From an uncultured Planctomycetia bacterium (lineage in GTDB: Bacteria > Planctomycetota > Phycisphaerae > Phycisphaerales > SM1A02), in assembly GCA_937871505.1 (NCBI GenBank), contig CALMPF010000026.1, positions 62,001 through 126,000 of the forward strand: a DNA stretch of 64,000 nt. The letters are read 5' to 3'. The notes below the pieces were generated by a model that saw only the letters and a program-made list of their open reading frames with translations, made no database searches and was not told the DNA's origin. Within the stretch, counting starts at the first letter, position 1, and every line of letters starts with the position of its first letter. Below, in pieces: positions 43,482 to 52,555 of this stretch. A program made the translations under genes and the position numbers.

Positions 43482-43948
43482 GCGGGGATCGGGACGACCG
43501 CGCGAAAGGAGGCGAGCGCGCCGACTGGACGTCGATGCGCTGGGCTCTGCGGCCGCGGAACGAGCCGGCCATGACCGCTGCCGACTGGCTCGCGGAAGAC
43601 CTCGTTCCCGGCTGCGCGGGGGCCGTTGCGCTGCTGACGGACCCTCTGACTCCGATCGCGGATCTGCGCCGGGCCAAGGATGGCTTCAAGGCGATGCGTC
43701 TCCTCGGCGAGCAGCCTGCGGACCGCCGCCTGGGCGCCCGGCTCTACCTCGCCGCGATCGCGGCCGGACTGGCGTACCACGGCGAGCGCATCAGCGCTCA
43801 GTCGGACGGCGCCCTGATCGAAGCCCTGACGCAGATGCGCGACGACGCTGAAGTGGTGGAGGAGCTGCGGTCGCTCGCGCTGGCGGCCCTGCGGCGCCTC
43901 GAGGGATCCGACCGACCGCGAAGGCCTCCGGGTGCGGGCGCGCGCTGA
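43478..43948 (+). CDS. Small soluble protein coupled to the ECF sigma factor
   Basis: A 156-residue protein with no signal or membrane segment. The central part (about 45-95) is helical and orderly, with DLRRAKDGFKAMRLLGEQPADRRLGARLYLAAIAAG as the best-formed stretch, written here for identification by position only in part. I do not recognise the family. ATG 43478 overlaps the sigma factor stop, so the two are made together. Anti-sigma function or a helper role is conceivable but not shown. Confidence 0.68.
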   Translation: MSGDRDDRAKGGERADWTSMRWALRPRNEPAMTAADWLAEDLVPGCAGAVALLTDPLTPIADLRRAKDGFKAMRLLGEQPADRRLGARLYLAAIAAGLAYHGERISAQSDGALIEALTQMRDDAEVVEELRSLALAALRRLEGSDRPRRPPGAGAR

Positions 43949-43988
43949 GGAGCCGAGCTCGGGCGGGGTCCGCTGCCGCAGCCGCCCT

Positions 43989-45272
43989 TCAGCGCGGCGG
44001 TGGATCGTCTGGATGCGGCGGCGCGCCCGTCCACTCATGGAGGAAGTGGCTCGCCACGCGGCGGATGTCCTGCTGGATCACGATGCTCTCCGGGCGCCGT
44101 CGCGCCAGGTCGAGGATCCGGGCGAGCTGCGGCGCGAGGGCCGCCTCCGCGAGCGCAGCGTCGCGGCTGCGCAGGGAGCGGGCCGCCGCCATCCAGGCGC
44201 TGAAGCGCGCTCCGACCTCGGCCGCGCCGAGGAAGGACGGATCCTCCTCGAGCGACAGGGCGACGACTCGACCGAGCCTCCGTTCGATCTCCGCCGCGGC
44301 ATCGACGAGAGTCGGAAGCCACTCGGCCGCCGGGTCGGGATCGTGCGCGATCGCGCGCAGCGCGGCGGCTGCGACGGCCGAATCGGCGTCGCGCGCGAGC
44401 AAGGCGACCTCAGCGCGGCCGCCAGGCGTCGCGAGGAGTGCGGCGAGCGTCCCCTCGCGGGTCTCGGGATCGGCGATCGCGGCCGTCCCAGCCCCCCGCC
44501 CGGCGAGCGGCGCCGCTGGATCCACGGGCGAGCGGGCGACCTGCGCGGGGCGCGATGAAAGGTGCTCAGAAGCCTGCGGGAGCGGCCTGAAGCGCACCGC
44601 GAGTCCGGTCTCCGCCGCTTCAGGCGTCCACTCGCTCCAGTCGAAGGTCTCCGTTCGCCAGAGCAGGGCCCTGCCCTTCACCGACCGGCGCATGGCTTCG
44701 ACTCCCTCGGCCTCCAGGCGCGCCACCTCCCTTCGGGGAAGGTGGACGTGGACGACGAGCGGGACGATCCACCGTCCCGCTTCCTGCCGGGCCGCAGCCA
44801 GGTCCGCGCCGCCGGCGTACATCACCGCGCGGATGCCCAGCGCGTCGGCGGAGAGAGACGCGAGGTTGTCGCCTCCGAGCTCCGCGACCGGCGCCGCCGA
44901 TCCCGCCGGGAGCCGCGCCTCGACCTCGAGGGTCGCCAGCGCGCCGTCGGTTCGCTCGCTCGCGAGCGAACCGAGCCACGCGAAGAGGGTCGCGGCAGCC
45001 AGCAGCGCGACCGTGGCGCCGACCGCTGCGAGCCAGGCCGTCCAGCCGGCGAGGCGCTCGGTTGCCGCCTGCGCAGCGATCGACGCGGCAAGTCCGACGA
45101 CGAGACCGAGCATCCCTCCGAGGAGCGCCAGAAGGACGACGAAGTACCCCGACTTCCCCTCCGCGCTCGAGATGCTGTACCAGCGCACGCACGCGCCGGC
45201 GAGGAGCCCCGTGCCGAGGAGGCCGAGCAGCCCGGTCGTGAGGGCCGAGACGATGACGATGAGAGCTGGCAT
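43989..45272 (-). CDS. Membrane protein with HEAT-like soluble part, unknown function
   Basis: A 427-residue protein with three N-terminal helices (about 4-27, 43-70, 78-103). The outer part begins with a beta-like stretch (ARLPAGSAAPVAELGGDNLASLSADA). It ends in a helical region (about 280-400) whose ALRAIAHDPDPA and SLEEDPSFLGAAEVG pieces look like degenerate HEAT-type repeats. I do not recognise it. The ATG at 45272 starts the first helix. It diverges from the TlpA-like gene over 175 bp. Confidence 0.68.
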   Translation of the reverse strand: MPALIVIVSALTTGLLGLLGTGLLAGACVRWYSISSAEGKSGYFVVLLALLGGMLGLVVGLAASIAAQAATERLAGWTAWLAAVGATVALLAAATLFAWLGSLASERTDGALATLEVEARLPAGSAAPVAELGGDNLASLSADALGIRAVMYAGGADLAAARQEAGRWIVPLVVHVHLPRREVARLEAEGVEAMRRSVKGRALLWRTETFDWSEWTPEAAETGLAVRFRPLPQASEHLSSRPAQVARSPVDPAAPLAGRGAGTAAIADPETREGTLAALLATPGGRAEVALLARDADSAVAAAALRAIAHDPDPAAEWLPTLVDAAAEIERRLGRVVALSLEEDPSFLGAAEVGARFSAWMAAARSLRSRDAALAEAALAPQLARILDLARRRPESIVIQQDIRRVASHFLHEWTGAPPHPDDPPPR

Positions 45273-45447
45273 GGTCTCGCCTGTCGAGCACTCAGACGCA
45301 TTTCGCGGAGTCTCGGCGCAGGGGAAACGGAGAGAAGCAGACCGGAATCGCATGATCCGCCGCCGGAACGGGCTCAGGGACGCCGGGGCGCTCGAGGCCC
45401 TTCGCTACCATCGTGCCTCGTCCCGATCGCCCCGCCGGAACCCCCGA

Positions 45448-46962
45448 ATGCCGAACGACTCTGCACTTCAGCGTGCCTTGCCCCTCGCTGCGGCCGTGCC
45501 GGGCGCTCCGCTTCTTCGTGCTCTGGCTGCTCTGGCGGTCGCTGCCGCGATTCACGGATCGGGCATGCGAGCCGGCGCGCAGGGGATCGGGGACTCCGCG
45601 CCGACCGAGTCGATCTCCGAGCGCCCGGCGCCGGAGCGCATGCCCCGCGACCGCCCGCCGATCCGTCCGACGCGCGACGAGGATGGAGTGCCGCTCATCG
45701 ATGCGGCGTCGGCGGCGGCCTTCGCGGAGCTCATTGCGGCGTACCGCGCGATCCCGGCGCTCCGCGTCCGGACGACCACGACCATCGGCGCCTCCGACGG
45801 CGATGTCGCGGCGGAGAGTCGCAGCGTCGATGCCGAACTGCTGCACGCGATCGTCGATGGCCGGCGTCGGGGACTCCTCTCGGTCAGGGGCTTCACGATC
45901 TGGCTGGGCGGGGGCGAGGTCGCCGCGATCCACGAGAGCAACGAAGGCGCGTACTTCGCGGAGGGCGATGGCGGGGCGCCGCTGACCGCGCTGCTGCGCT
46001 CCTTCCGGTCGCTGCCGTTTCCCGACCTTGCGCTGGCCTTCGGGGCGTCCGATCCGGCGGGCGTGCTCAGGGAACTCCATCCGCAGGCGCCGGACGTGCT
46101 GCCGGTCGCGGTCGAGGAGGAGGTCGTCGAGGGACGGGCGGTCCGCGTTCTCCGTCTCGCGAGCGATCGGCAGTCGATCGACCTCGTCGTCGATCCGGAG
46201 ACCGGACTCCTCGATTCGATGACGGCGATCGCGGAGGGGGCGGGGGGCAGCGCGGCGGGGACGCGCATCCGCAGCGATCATTCCTTCGAGTACTTCCGGC
46301 CTGAGGAGGCTCCGGATGCGGCGACGTTCGCCTTCGACCCCGGCTTGCGCACGATGGTCGATCTCATGGCGGCGCTGCCGAAGCAGGCCGCGGTCCGCAC
46401 CGCGGCGCAGGGCCGGCAGCGCATCGGGGCCGATGGCCTCCCCGTGCATCCGCTGCTCGACGCCGAGGTGCCAGCGCTCTTCCTGCCGCTTCTCGACGGC
46501 GGCGCCCTTGATCTCGGAACCGCGCGAGGCAAGGTCCTCGTGCTGGACTTCTGGGCCACATGGTGCGGACCCTGCAAGGCGGCGATGCCCGGGCTCCACG
46601 AGGTCGCGGCGCTGTTCCGCGCCGAAGGCGCGCCGGTCGAGGTCTACGCGGTCAACGTCTTCGAGCAGGAGACGGACCCGGTGAAGCGACGGGATCTCGT
46701 CCGGCGCTTCTGGACATCTCAGAAGTACACGCTCCCGGTTGCGCTCGACGAGCGCTCGGAGGCGGGGGGACTCTTCCACATCGCAGGGATCCCGACGATC
46801 TTCGTGGTCCGCGCCGATGGCCTGGTCCACGCGGTCCTCGTCGGCGGCGGAGGCAAGCAGCGGCTCATCGACGCCATCCGCGGTGCGATCGCCGCGCCGG
46901 GGGAGCCGGGGGCGCCGGGGGCGCCGCGAGCGCCGGAAGCGCCGCAGCCGGCAGGAACCTGA
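45448..46962 (+). CDS. TlpA-like thioredoxin-fold protein with LolA-like N-terminal domain
   Basis: A 504-residue exported protein. A signal region (residues about 12-45) leads to a domain (about 70-310) that resembles LolA/DUF2092 lipoprotein-carrier folds (LIAAYRAIPALRVRTTTT, VVEGRAVRVLRLASDRQSIDLVVDPETG), a common partner of thioredoxins in this phylum. The C-terminal thioredoxin domain (about 340-485) has VLDFWATWCGPCKAAMPGL with the CGPC active site and the cis-Pro in AGIPTIFVV. It probably reduces or carries thiols outside the cytoplasm. A Pro/Ala-rich tail ends the protein. The ATG at 45448 was chosen because the open frame upstream is antisense to the neighbouring gene. Confidence 0.86.
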   Translation: MPNDSALQRALPLAAAVPGAPLLRALAALAVAAAIHGSGMRAGAQGIGDSAPTESISERPAPERMPRDRPPIRPTRDEDGVPLIDAASAAAFAELIAAYRAIPALRVRTTTTIGASDGDVAAESRSVDAELLHAIVDGRRRGLLSVRGFTIWLGGGEVAAIHESNEGAYFAEGDGGAPLTALLRSFRSLPFPDLALAFGASDPAGVLRELHPQAPDVLPVAVEEEVVEGRAVRVLRLASDRQSIDLVVDPETGLLDSMTAIAEGAGGSAAGTRIRSDHSFEYFRPEEAPDAATFAFDPGLRTMVDLMAALPKQAAVRTAAQGRQRIGADGLPVHPLLDAEVPALFLPLLDGGALDLGTARGKVLVLDFWATWCGPCKAAMPGLHEVAALFRAEGAPVEVYAVNVFEQETDPVKRRDLVRRFWTSQKYTLPVALDERSEAGGLFHIAGIPTIFVVRADGLVHAVLVGGGGKQRLIDAIRGAIAAPGEPGAPGAPRAPEAPQPAGT

Positions 46963-47008
46963 GCGCGACCCGATTCCACTCTCCCGGACTCCACTGGTCG
47001 ACCGCACC

Positions 47009-50000
47009 GTGCACCGCAGCGTCCCCGCCTTGCCCGTCGAGAGCGCATCCATCCCGCTGCCCGTGCTCCCCGGGCGCCGTGCCTCCGCTCGGGCCGGACC
47101 GGCGCCGGGGGATCCCGCGGTCGAGCGCGTCGCGCGCGACCTCGCCGCAGCCATGCGCGGGGAGGTCCGCTTCGGTCGGCATGACCGGATGCTCTATGCC
47201 ACCGACGCGAGCATCTATCAGGTCGAGCCGCTGGGCGTCGTCATTCCCTTCGATGCCGCGGATGCGAAGCGCGCCGTCGAGGTCTGCCGCGATCACGGCG
47301 TCGCGCTGCTCCCGCGCGGCGGCGGCACGGCGCTCGCGGGGCAGAGCGTCAACGTCGCCGTGGTGCTCGATCTCTCGGCGCACTGCCGGAGGATCCGCTC
47401 CATCGACGCGAGCGCTCGCCGCGCGGTGGTCGAGCCCGGAGTCGTGCTGGACCAGCTCAACGCAGCGGCCGCTCCCCACGGGCTGATGTTCGGGCCCGAC
47501 GTCGCCACCAGCTCGCACGCGACGCTGGGCGGCATGATCGGCAACAACTCCGCCGGCGCATGGTCGCTCCGGTACGGACGCACGGTCGAGCACCTGCGCC
47601 GCGTCGATGTCCTGCTCGCCGACGGCGCGGAGCTGCGCCTCGAAGAGGGAGCGTCGCAGCGCGATCCTCGAGTCCGCGCGATCAGCGAGCGCGTCGCCGA
47701 GGAGGTCCGCGGGCTGGCGCCGGAGATCCGCAGGCGCTATCCGCGCATCCGCCGGCACGTCGACGGATACAACCTCGACATCCTCCTCGACCAGATCGAG
47801 CGATCGACGCCGGGAACGCTCGATCGCGTCAACCTCGCCCACCTGATCTGCGGTTCCGAGGGAACGCTCGCGACCATCGTCGAGGCGGAGGTCGATCTGG
47901 TGCCGCGGCCGGCGGCGCGGGGCCTTGCGGTCGTCGCCTACCCATCGGTCGATGCGGCGCTGGAGTCGCTCAGGCCGATCCTCGAGACCGGCCCGGCTGC
48001 GGTCGAGCTCGTCGACGACGTGGTGATCGCGATGGCGCTCGCCAACAGCGAGTACCGGCGCTATGTCGAGATCATGCCGAGGACGTCCGACGGCGCCCTG
48101 GGCGCGGTGCTCTACGTCGAGTACTTCGCCGACGACGCCGCGGGCATCGAGTCGGGATTCGCCGCCCTGCGGGCGCTGCTGCCGGCGGCGGCGATCGCGT
48201 TCCATCGCGACGCGGCGGCGATGCTCGCGGCGTGGAAGCTCCGAAAGGCGGGGGAGCCGCTCCTGCACGGCGTTCCCGGCGTGCGCAAGCCGATCACCTT
48301 CGTCGAGGACACCGCCGTGGATCCGCTGCGGCTTCCGGAGTTCGTGCGCGAGTTCCGCTCGATCGTCGCAGGCGCGGGCACGACGGCTGCGTACTACGCC
48401 CACGCCTCCGTCGGATGCCTGCACATCCGTCCGCTGATCTGCCTCCGCGACGAGGAGGACCTTCGTCGGATGGAGTCCATCGCGGGGGAGATCGCCGACC
48501 TCGTGGTCCGCTACGGCGGGGCGCTCTCCGGCGAGCATGGCGACGGGCGCGTCCGCTCGCCCTTCCTCGAGCGCTACTTCGGCGCTGCCCTCTGCGCGGG
48601 GTTCGGACGGATCAAGGCGATCCTCGATCCGCAGGGGCGCATGAACCCCGGGAACATCGTCTCCCCGGGTCCGGTCACGGCGCACCTCCGCGTCCGGCCC
48701 GAGAGCGCGTTCGTGCGGGTGCCGGAGTCGCCGACCTTCTTCCGCTACGAGCGCGAACATGGCTTCGGCCACGCGGTGGAGATGTGCAACGGCGCGGGGA
48801 TCTGTCGCCGGCTCCTCCCGGGCGGCACGATGTGTCCGAGCTACCGCGTGCTCCTCGACGAGCGGCATGCGACCCGCGGGCGAGGAAATGCGCTCCGGCT
48901 GGCGATCACCGGTCAGCTCGATCCCGCAGCGAGCTCGCGGTCGGAGGGGGGCGAAGCGGACGCCGCGCGCGCGCCGGGCTCGACAGCGCGGCGCTGGGAT
49001 GATCCGGGCACGCTCGAGACCCTTCGGCTCTGCCTCTCCTGCAAGGCGTGCAAGACCGAGTGCCCGAGCAACGTCGACATCAGCAAGCTCAAGGCCGAGT
49101 ACCTGGGACAGCGGCACGAGACCGCCCGCCCGTCGCTTCAGACGGTCGTCTTCGGCAACGTGCGCCTCCTCAACCGCCTCGGGTCCATCGCGGCGGGGCT
49201 GGCGAACCGCATCGGCCGCACGGCGATCGCGCGGCGCCTTGCCGAGCGCCTGCTCGATCTGGCCCCGGGGAGGACGATTCCCTCCTTCGCGCCCTCGCTG
49301 CGGGTCTGGTTCGCCGAGCGCGAGCGCGCCCGCCTGCGCGGCGCTTCCGACCTCCCGGAGATTCCGGCCGATGCCCCGACGGTGATCCTCTTCCCCGACT
49401 GCTTCACGCTCTACAACGAGCCGGAAGTCGGGGCCGCGGCGATCCGTGTCCTCGAAGCGATGGGCCATCGCGTGCTGCTTCCCGGCGAGGGTGGCGGAGC
49501 GCTCCTGAGCGGGCGCGGGTTCGTCGCCGCCGCCGCCGTCGGCTGCTGCGGCCGGAGCCAGATCAGCGTCGGATTGATGCGACAGGCCGCGCGGACCGTC
49601 GCGGCGACGGCATCCGGGCTCGATGCGACGGCGCGCCGATTCGGCGCCATCGCCGTCGTCGGGTGCGAGCCGAGCTGCGTGAGCGCGATCAAGGATGACT
49701 GGCTCGAGCTCGAGCTCGCTGCCGGAGGACCCGCGGTCGCGGCGCTGCGGGCGCTCGCGGCGAGGACGTGGCTCGTCGAGGAGTACATTGATCTCGCCTG
49801 GGAGCGGCGCGAAGCCGCTGATGCCGCGCGGGCCGATCGCCGCCCTCCGGCGCTTGGCGAGACCGGCGCGGGGTCACGCCCGGTCCTGCTGCACGCCCAC
49901 TGTCACCAGAAGGCGCTCTGGGGGAGCGAGAGCAGCGCTCGGCTGCTGCGCCGGATCGCAGGGGACCGTCTCCGTGTCATCGACTCGGGCTGCTGCGGGA

Positions 50001-50209
50001 TGGCGGGGAGCTTCGGCTACACCGCCGACCGCTACCACCTCAGCATGGCCGTCGGCGAGCAGTCGCTCTTTCCGCCGCTCCGCGCAGCCCCGGCGGACGC
50101 GGTCATCTGCGCGCCCGGCACGAGCTGTCGGCACCAGATCCACGACGGCACCGGGCGGCGCGCCGTGCATCCGGTGCTGCTCGTCGCCGAGGCGATCGGC
50201 GCCGCGTGA
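47009..50209 (+). CDS. FAD/Fe-S dehydrogenase, GlcD/YdiJ-like (D-2-hydroxyacid)
   Basis: A large redox enzyme (about 1066 residues from GTG 47009). Residues about 60-240 form a PCMH-type FAD domain (LLPRGGGTALAGQSVNVAVVLD, GGMIGNNSAGAWSLRYGRT). The FAD oxidase C-terminal domain follows to about 550, including SGEHGDGRV. A ferredoxin-like part has cysteines in MCNGAGICRRLL and CLSCKACKTECPSNVD (about 675-690). Two CCG domains end the chain (GCCGRSQISVG near 847, DSGCCGMAGSFGY near 994). E. coli YdiJ, a D-2-hydroxyglutarate dehydrogenase, has this layout; glycolate or lactate are alternatives. The true start is uncertain between 47009 and 47030; ATG 47153 would cut the family's N-terminal helix. 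Confidence 0.85.
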   Translation: MHRSVPALPVESASIPLPVLPGRRASARAGPAPGDPAVERVARDLAAAMRGEVRFGRHDRMLYATDASIYQVEPLGVVIPFDAADAKRAVEVCRDHGVALLPRGGGTALAGQSVNVAVVLDLSAHCRRIRSIDASARRAVVEPGVVLDQLNAAAAPHGLMFGPDVATSSHATLGGMIGNNSAGAWSLRYGRTVEHLRRVDVLLADGAELRLEEGASQRDPRVRAISERVAEEVRGLAPEIRRRYPRIRRHVDGYNLDILLDQIERSTPGTLDRVNLAHLICGSEGTLATIVEAEVDLVPRPAARGLAVVAYPSVDAALESLRPILETGPAAVELVDDVVIAMALANSEYRRYVEIMPRTSDGALGAVLYVEYFADDAAGIESGFAALRALLPAAAIAFHRDAAAMLAAWKLRKAGEPLLHGVPGVRKPITFVEDTAVDPLRLPEFVREFRSIVAGAGTTAAYYAHASVGCLHIRPLICLRDEEDLRRMESIAGEIADLVVRYGGALSGEHGDGRVRSPFLERYFGAALCAGFGRIKAILDPQGRMNPGNIVSPGPVTAHLRVRPESAFVRVPESPTFFRYEREHGFGHAVEMCNGAGICRRLLPGGTMCPSYRVLLDERHATRGRGNALRLAITGQLDPAASSRSEGGEADAARAPGSTARRWDDPGTLETLRLCLSCKACKTECPSNVDISKLKAEYLGQRHETARPSLQTVVFGNVRLLNRLGSIAAGLANRIGRTAIARRLAERLLDLAPGRTIPSFAPSLRVWFAERERARLRGASDLPEIPADAPTVILFPDCFTLYNEPEVGAAAIRVLEAMGHRVLLPGEGGGALLSGRGFVAAAAVGCCGRSQISVGLMRQAARTVAATASGLDATARRFGAIAVVGCEPSCVSAIKDDWLELELAAGGPAVAALRALAARTWLVEEYIDLAWERREAADAARADRRPPALGETGAGSRPVLLHAHCHQKALWGSESSARLLRRIAGDRLRVIDSGCCGMAGSFGYTADRYHLSMAVGEQSLFPPLRAAPADAVICAPGTSCRHQIHDGTGRRAVHPVLLVAEAIGAA

Positions 50210-50312
50210 CCCGGCGCGCCGGGCAGCGCGCGGGCAGGAGCTGCACGCAGGCTGCGCTGGCGGGCCGGGCGAGGACGGAGCCGAAGCAGGCGCGGAAGCG
50301 CGCCCGCTCGCC

Positions 50313-50789
50313 CTACCGCGCCTGCACGCGCGGCTGCACGACGATCTGCGAAGCGCCGGGACCGAAGGCGGCGATCCACTCGGCGAAGCTCATGCCGGTG
50401 AGGAATCCGCAGGAGTTCCACGAGGCCCAGAGCGCCTGCGAAGCGATGAGCATCTGAAGCCGCCGGATCGGCATCGGGGGAGCGGGCATCGAGGTGCCGA
50501 CATCCGCGCTTCCTCGGTACGCGATCATCTGCCCCGGGACGATCCCGGGGAAGCCGCCATTCCACAGGATGGGGGCCTGCTCCGCTGGAGGTGGCGGCGC
50601 CTTCGGCAGCGACGGCTGGGCCGGTCCGAGGGCCGCCGGCGGCGCCGGCGCGGCCGTCCGCGCGGTCATTTCGATCGCGTGCGCCTCGCCGGGCGGGCCC
50701 GCGAGGACGATGAGAGCGAGCAGGGCGAGGGCGGCGGTGACCCTGCGGAAGCCGTCACGTCGGGGAGTGATGGAAGTGTCGGTGTTCAT
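50313..50789 (-). CDS. Small secreted protein, unknown
   Basis: A 158-residue protein with a signal peptide (about 1-38, FRRVTAALALLALIVLAG then a cleavage region after HAIE). A Pro/Ala-rich spacer of about 40 residues follows, then a short ordered part (FPGIVPGQMIAYRGSADVG, SQALWASWNSCGFLTGMSF). I do not recognise the family. The ATG at 50789 overlaps the stop of the HTH-TPR regulator gene (ATGA), so it is likely made under that regulator's operon. Confidence 0.7.
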   Translation of the reverse strand: MNTDTSITPRRDGFRRVTAALALLALIVLAGPPGEAHAIEMTARTAAPAPPAALGPAQPSLPKAPPPPAEQAPILWNGGFPGIVPGQMIAYRGSADVGTSMPAPPMPIRRLQMLIASQALWASWNSCGFLTGMSFAEWIAAFGPGASQIVVQPRVQAR

Positions 50790-52204
50790 CGGGATGCTCG
50801 ACCGAAAGTGAAGGCGCGCCGGACCAGAACCCAGCCCAGGCGACGGAAGGAAGGAAACCGGCCCATGACCCCTGAAAGGACTCGGACGTCGTCGACATCG
50901 AGCTCGGCGCGCTCGGCGCCCCCGGCGCGACGAAGGAACTCGACCGTGAAGACCCGCTCGCGCAGCGACCAGTTGGCGGTCGCCTCCGCGACCTCGGTCG
51001 CCTTGTTGCTCAGGATGGCGAGCTGGCGCTCGCGCGTCGGAACGTCATCGATCTCGCGGAGCACGACGTGGCAGGCGAAGATGCACCACCATCCGATCGC
51101 CTCGGCGTCGATGCCGCCGCCGGAAGGAAGCTCGACCCAGGACTCCAGCTCATCGAGCACGCGCTCGATGCAGGCCTCCGGCGCGACCTCGCCGAGGAGC
51201 GTCTCCAGGGCGAGGATCGCCCCGTCGGCGATCCGCGCGAGGCCGTCGTAGTAAGGCAGCTCGTTGAGCAGCGCGACCGCGCGGAGACCGCGCCGCGCCG
51301 CATCGAGATCCTCGATGGCGCGCCGGGCCAGCGGAAGCGCCCGGCGCCGCGCCGACCCGCGCCTCGCGCGGGCGACGCATGTCGCCTCGTCCGCTGCGCC
51401 GGGCCGCATGTCGAGCGAGGGATCGGCGAGCGTCTCGGCGCGCAGCCTCAGGCAGAGACCGCGCACGAAGTGCGCATAGGCGATCCATCCCGGCGCCTCG
51501 GCGTCGTCGGAGGGATCGTGCGCCAGCTCCTCGATGATCCCGGCGGCGACGCCTTCGCCCTCGTACGCGAGGCCCAGCGCGTGATGGCACCACGCGAGAT
51601 TGCAGCGGAGGCGCATGGTGACGCGCCGATCCGCGATCGGCTCGAGCAGCGCCTGCTGGAGGGACTCCGAGGCGGCGTTGTAGCGGCCCAGCGCCTCCCA
51701 CGCGAGCGACTCTCGCAGGAGCGCCTTCGCGCGGTCGATCGGGCCCTCGGCGCGCCGGCGCATCGCACGGGCATGGCGCAGCGCGTCGGCGTAGCGGCCT
51801 TCGAGATAGGCCTGGAACGACTGCTCGTTGTGGGTGGCGATGTCTTCGCGCGTTCGCTCGGGCGCGGCCTCGTCCGACTCGGGCTCATGGAACGTCAGGT
51901 CCTCGAGCACCGCGAAGAGGGGCCAGTCGAGGGCGCGGGCGAGACGAACGACGATGTCCATCCGGAGCACGCCGCCCTTGGGCCAGAGGTTGTGCTCGTC
52001 CCTGCCGAGCGCGTCCGCGAGCTGCCCCTGGGTCCAGTCGTTGTAGATCTTGGCCATCGCCAGCAGCTCGTGGTAGCGGCCGTGATCGGCGACGATCGGG
52101 CCCTGCGCTCCCGCTCCGCGGGCGACGCACCGACCGTTGGTCGACGCGGTCGCCGGGGCGGGCGCGCTGTCGTCCGCGGTCGCGTTCCTTCTCTTGTGAG
52201 CCAT
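50786..52204 (-). CDS. HTH (Cro/C1-type) regulator with TPR-like sensor region
   Basis: A 472-residue protein. Residues about 45-95 contain a Cro/C1-type helix-turn-helix (YHELLAMAKIYNDWTQGQLADALGRDEHNL). The rest (about 115-440) is an all-helical repeat region of TPR type, recognisable from QSFQAYLEGRYADALRHARAMRR and ESLAWEALGRYNAASESLQQAL. Such architecture fits a regulator that senses a peptide or protein through the repeats. GGGGAG lies six bases before ATG 52204. The co-translated downstream secreted protein may be a target or signal, which is inference. Confidence 0.78.
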   Translation of the reverse strand: MAHKRRNATADDSAPAPATASTNGRCVARGAGAQGPIVADHGRYHELLAMAKIYNDWTQGQLADALGRDEHNLWPKGGVLRMDIVVRLARALDWPLFAVLEDLTFHEPESDEAAPERTREDIATHNEQSFQAYLEGRYADALRHARAMRRRAEGPIDRAKALLRESLAWEALGRYNAASESLQQALLEPIADRRVTMRLRCNLAWCHHALGLAYEGEGVAAGIIEELAHDPSDDAEAPGWIAYAHFVRGLCLRLRAETLADPSLDMRPGAADEATCVARARRGSARRRALPLARRAIEDLDAARRGLRAVALLNELPYYDGLARIADGAILALETLLGEVAPEACIERVLDELESWVELPSGGGIDAEAIGWWCIFACHVVLREIDDVPTRERQLAILSNKATEVAEATANWSLRERVFTVEFLRRAGGAERAELDVDDVRVLSGVMGRFPSFRRLGWVLVRRAFTFGRASR

Positions 52205-52555
52205 GGGGATCTCCCCGTCGGGGTGAACGGAAACGACGGCCGACCGCAGCGCCGTGCAACGCCGCGCCCTCCCGCCGGGCTTCCGGTTCCGTCGTCGCCG
52301 TCAGAGCGGACAGTCGAAGCGGAGGCGCTGCCGAAAGCCAACGGTCGGTTCGTCGCCCGACAGAGCGAAGTTCCCCCGCAGTGACCGCGATCCGCCTGTC
52401 CAAGGCGCGGGCTACGAACCGCAGCCCCCCCTCGGCGCAGCGCTCGTCCTGCTCACCGCACGACTTCCGACGCGGCGCGGCGCGCGGGGCCCTGCGCGAT
52501 CGTGAGAAGATTCACGCTTTCTTCGGCGGCGCCGGCTGCCGATCGCCGTCGCGGT
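52205..52555. other. 351-base gap, no gene seen
   Basis: Between the HTH-TPR regulator start and the dacB stop, both on the minus strand. No protein-like frame or clear repeat was found. It should contain the regulator's promoter. Confidence 0.5.

Noticed and set aside
46865-49468. Minus-strand open frame of 867 codons
   Set aside because: It is antisense to the FAD/Fe-S dehydrogenase, whose cofactor motifs are clear. No family-like sequence lies on the minus strand.
50210-50223. 14-bp palindrome just after the FAD/Fe-S dehydrogenase stop as a terminator
   Set aside because: It has no loop and no T-rich tail. In DNA this rich in G+C such short palindromes are expected by chance.
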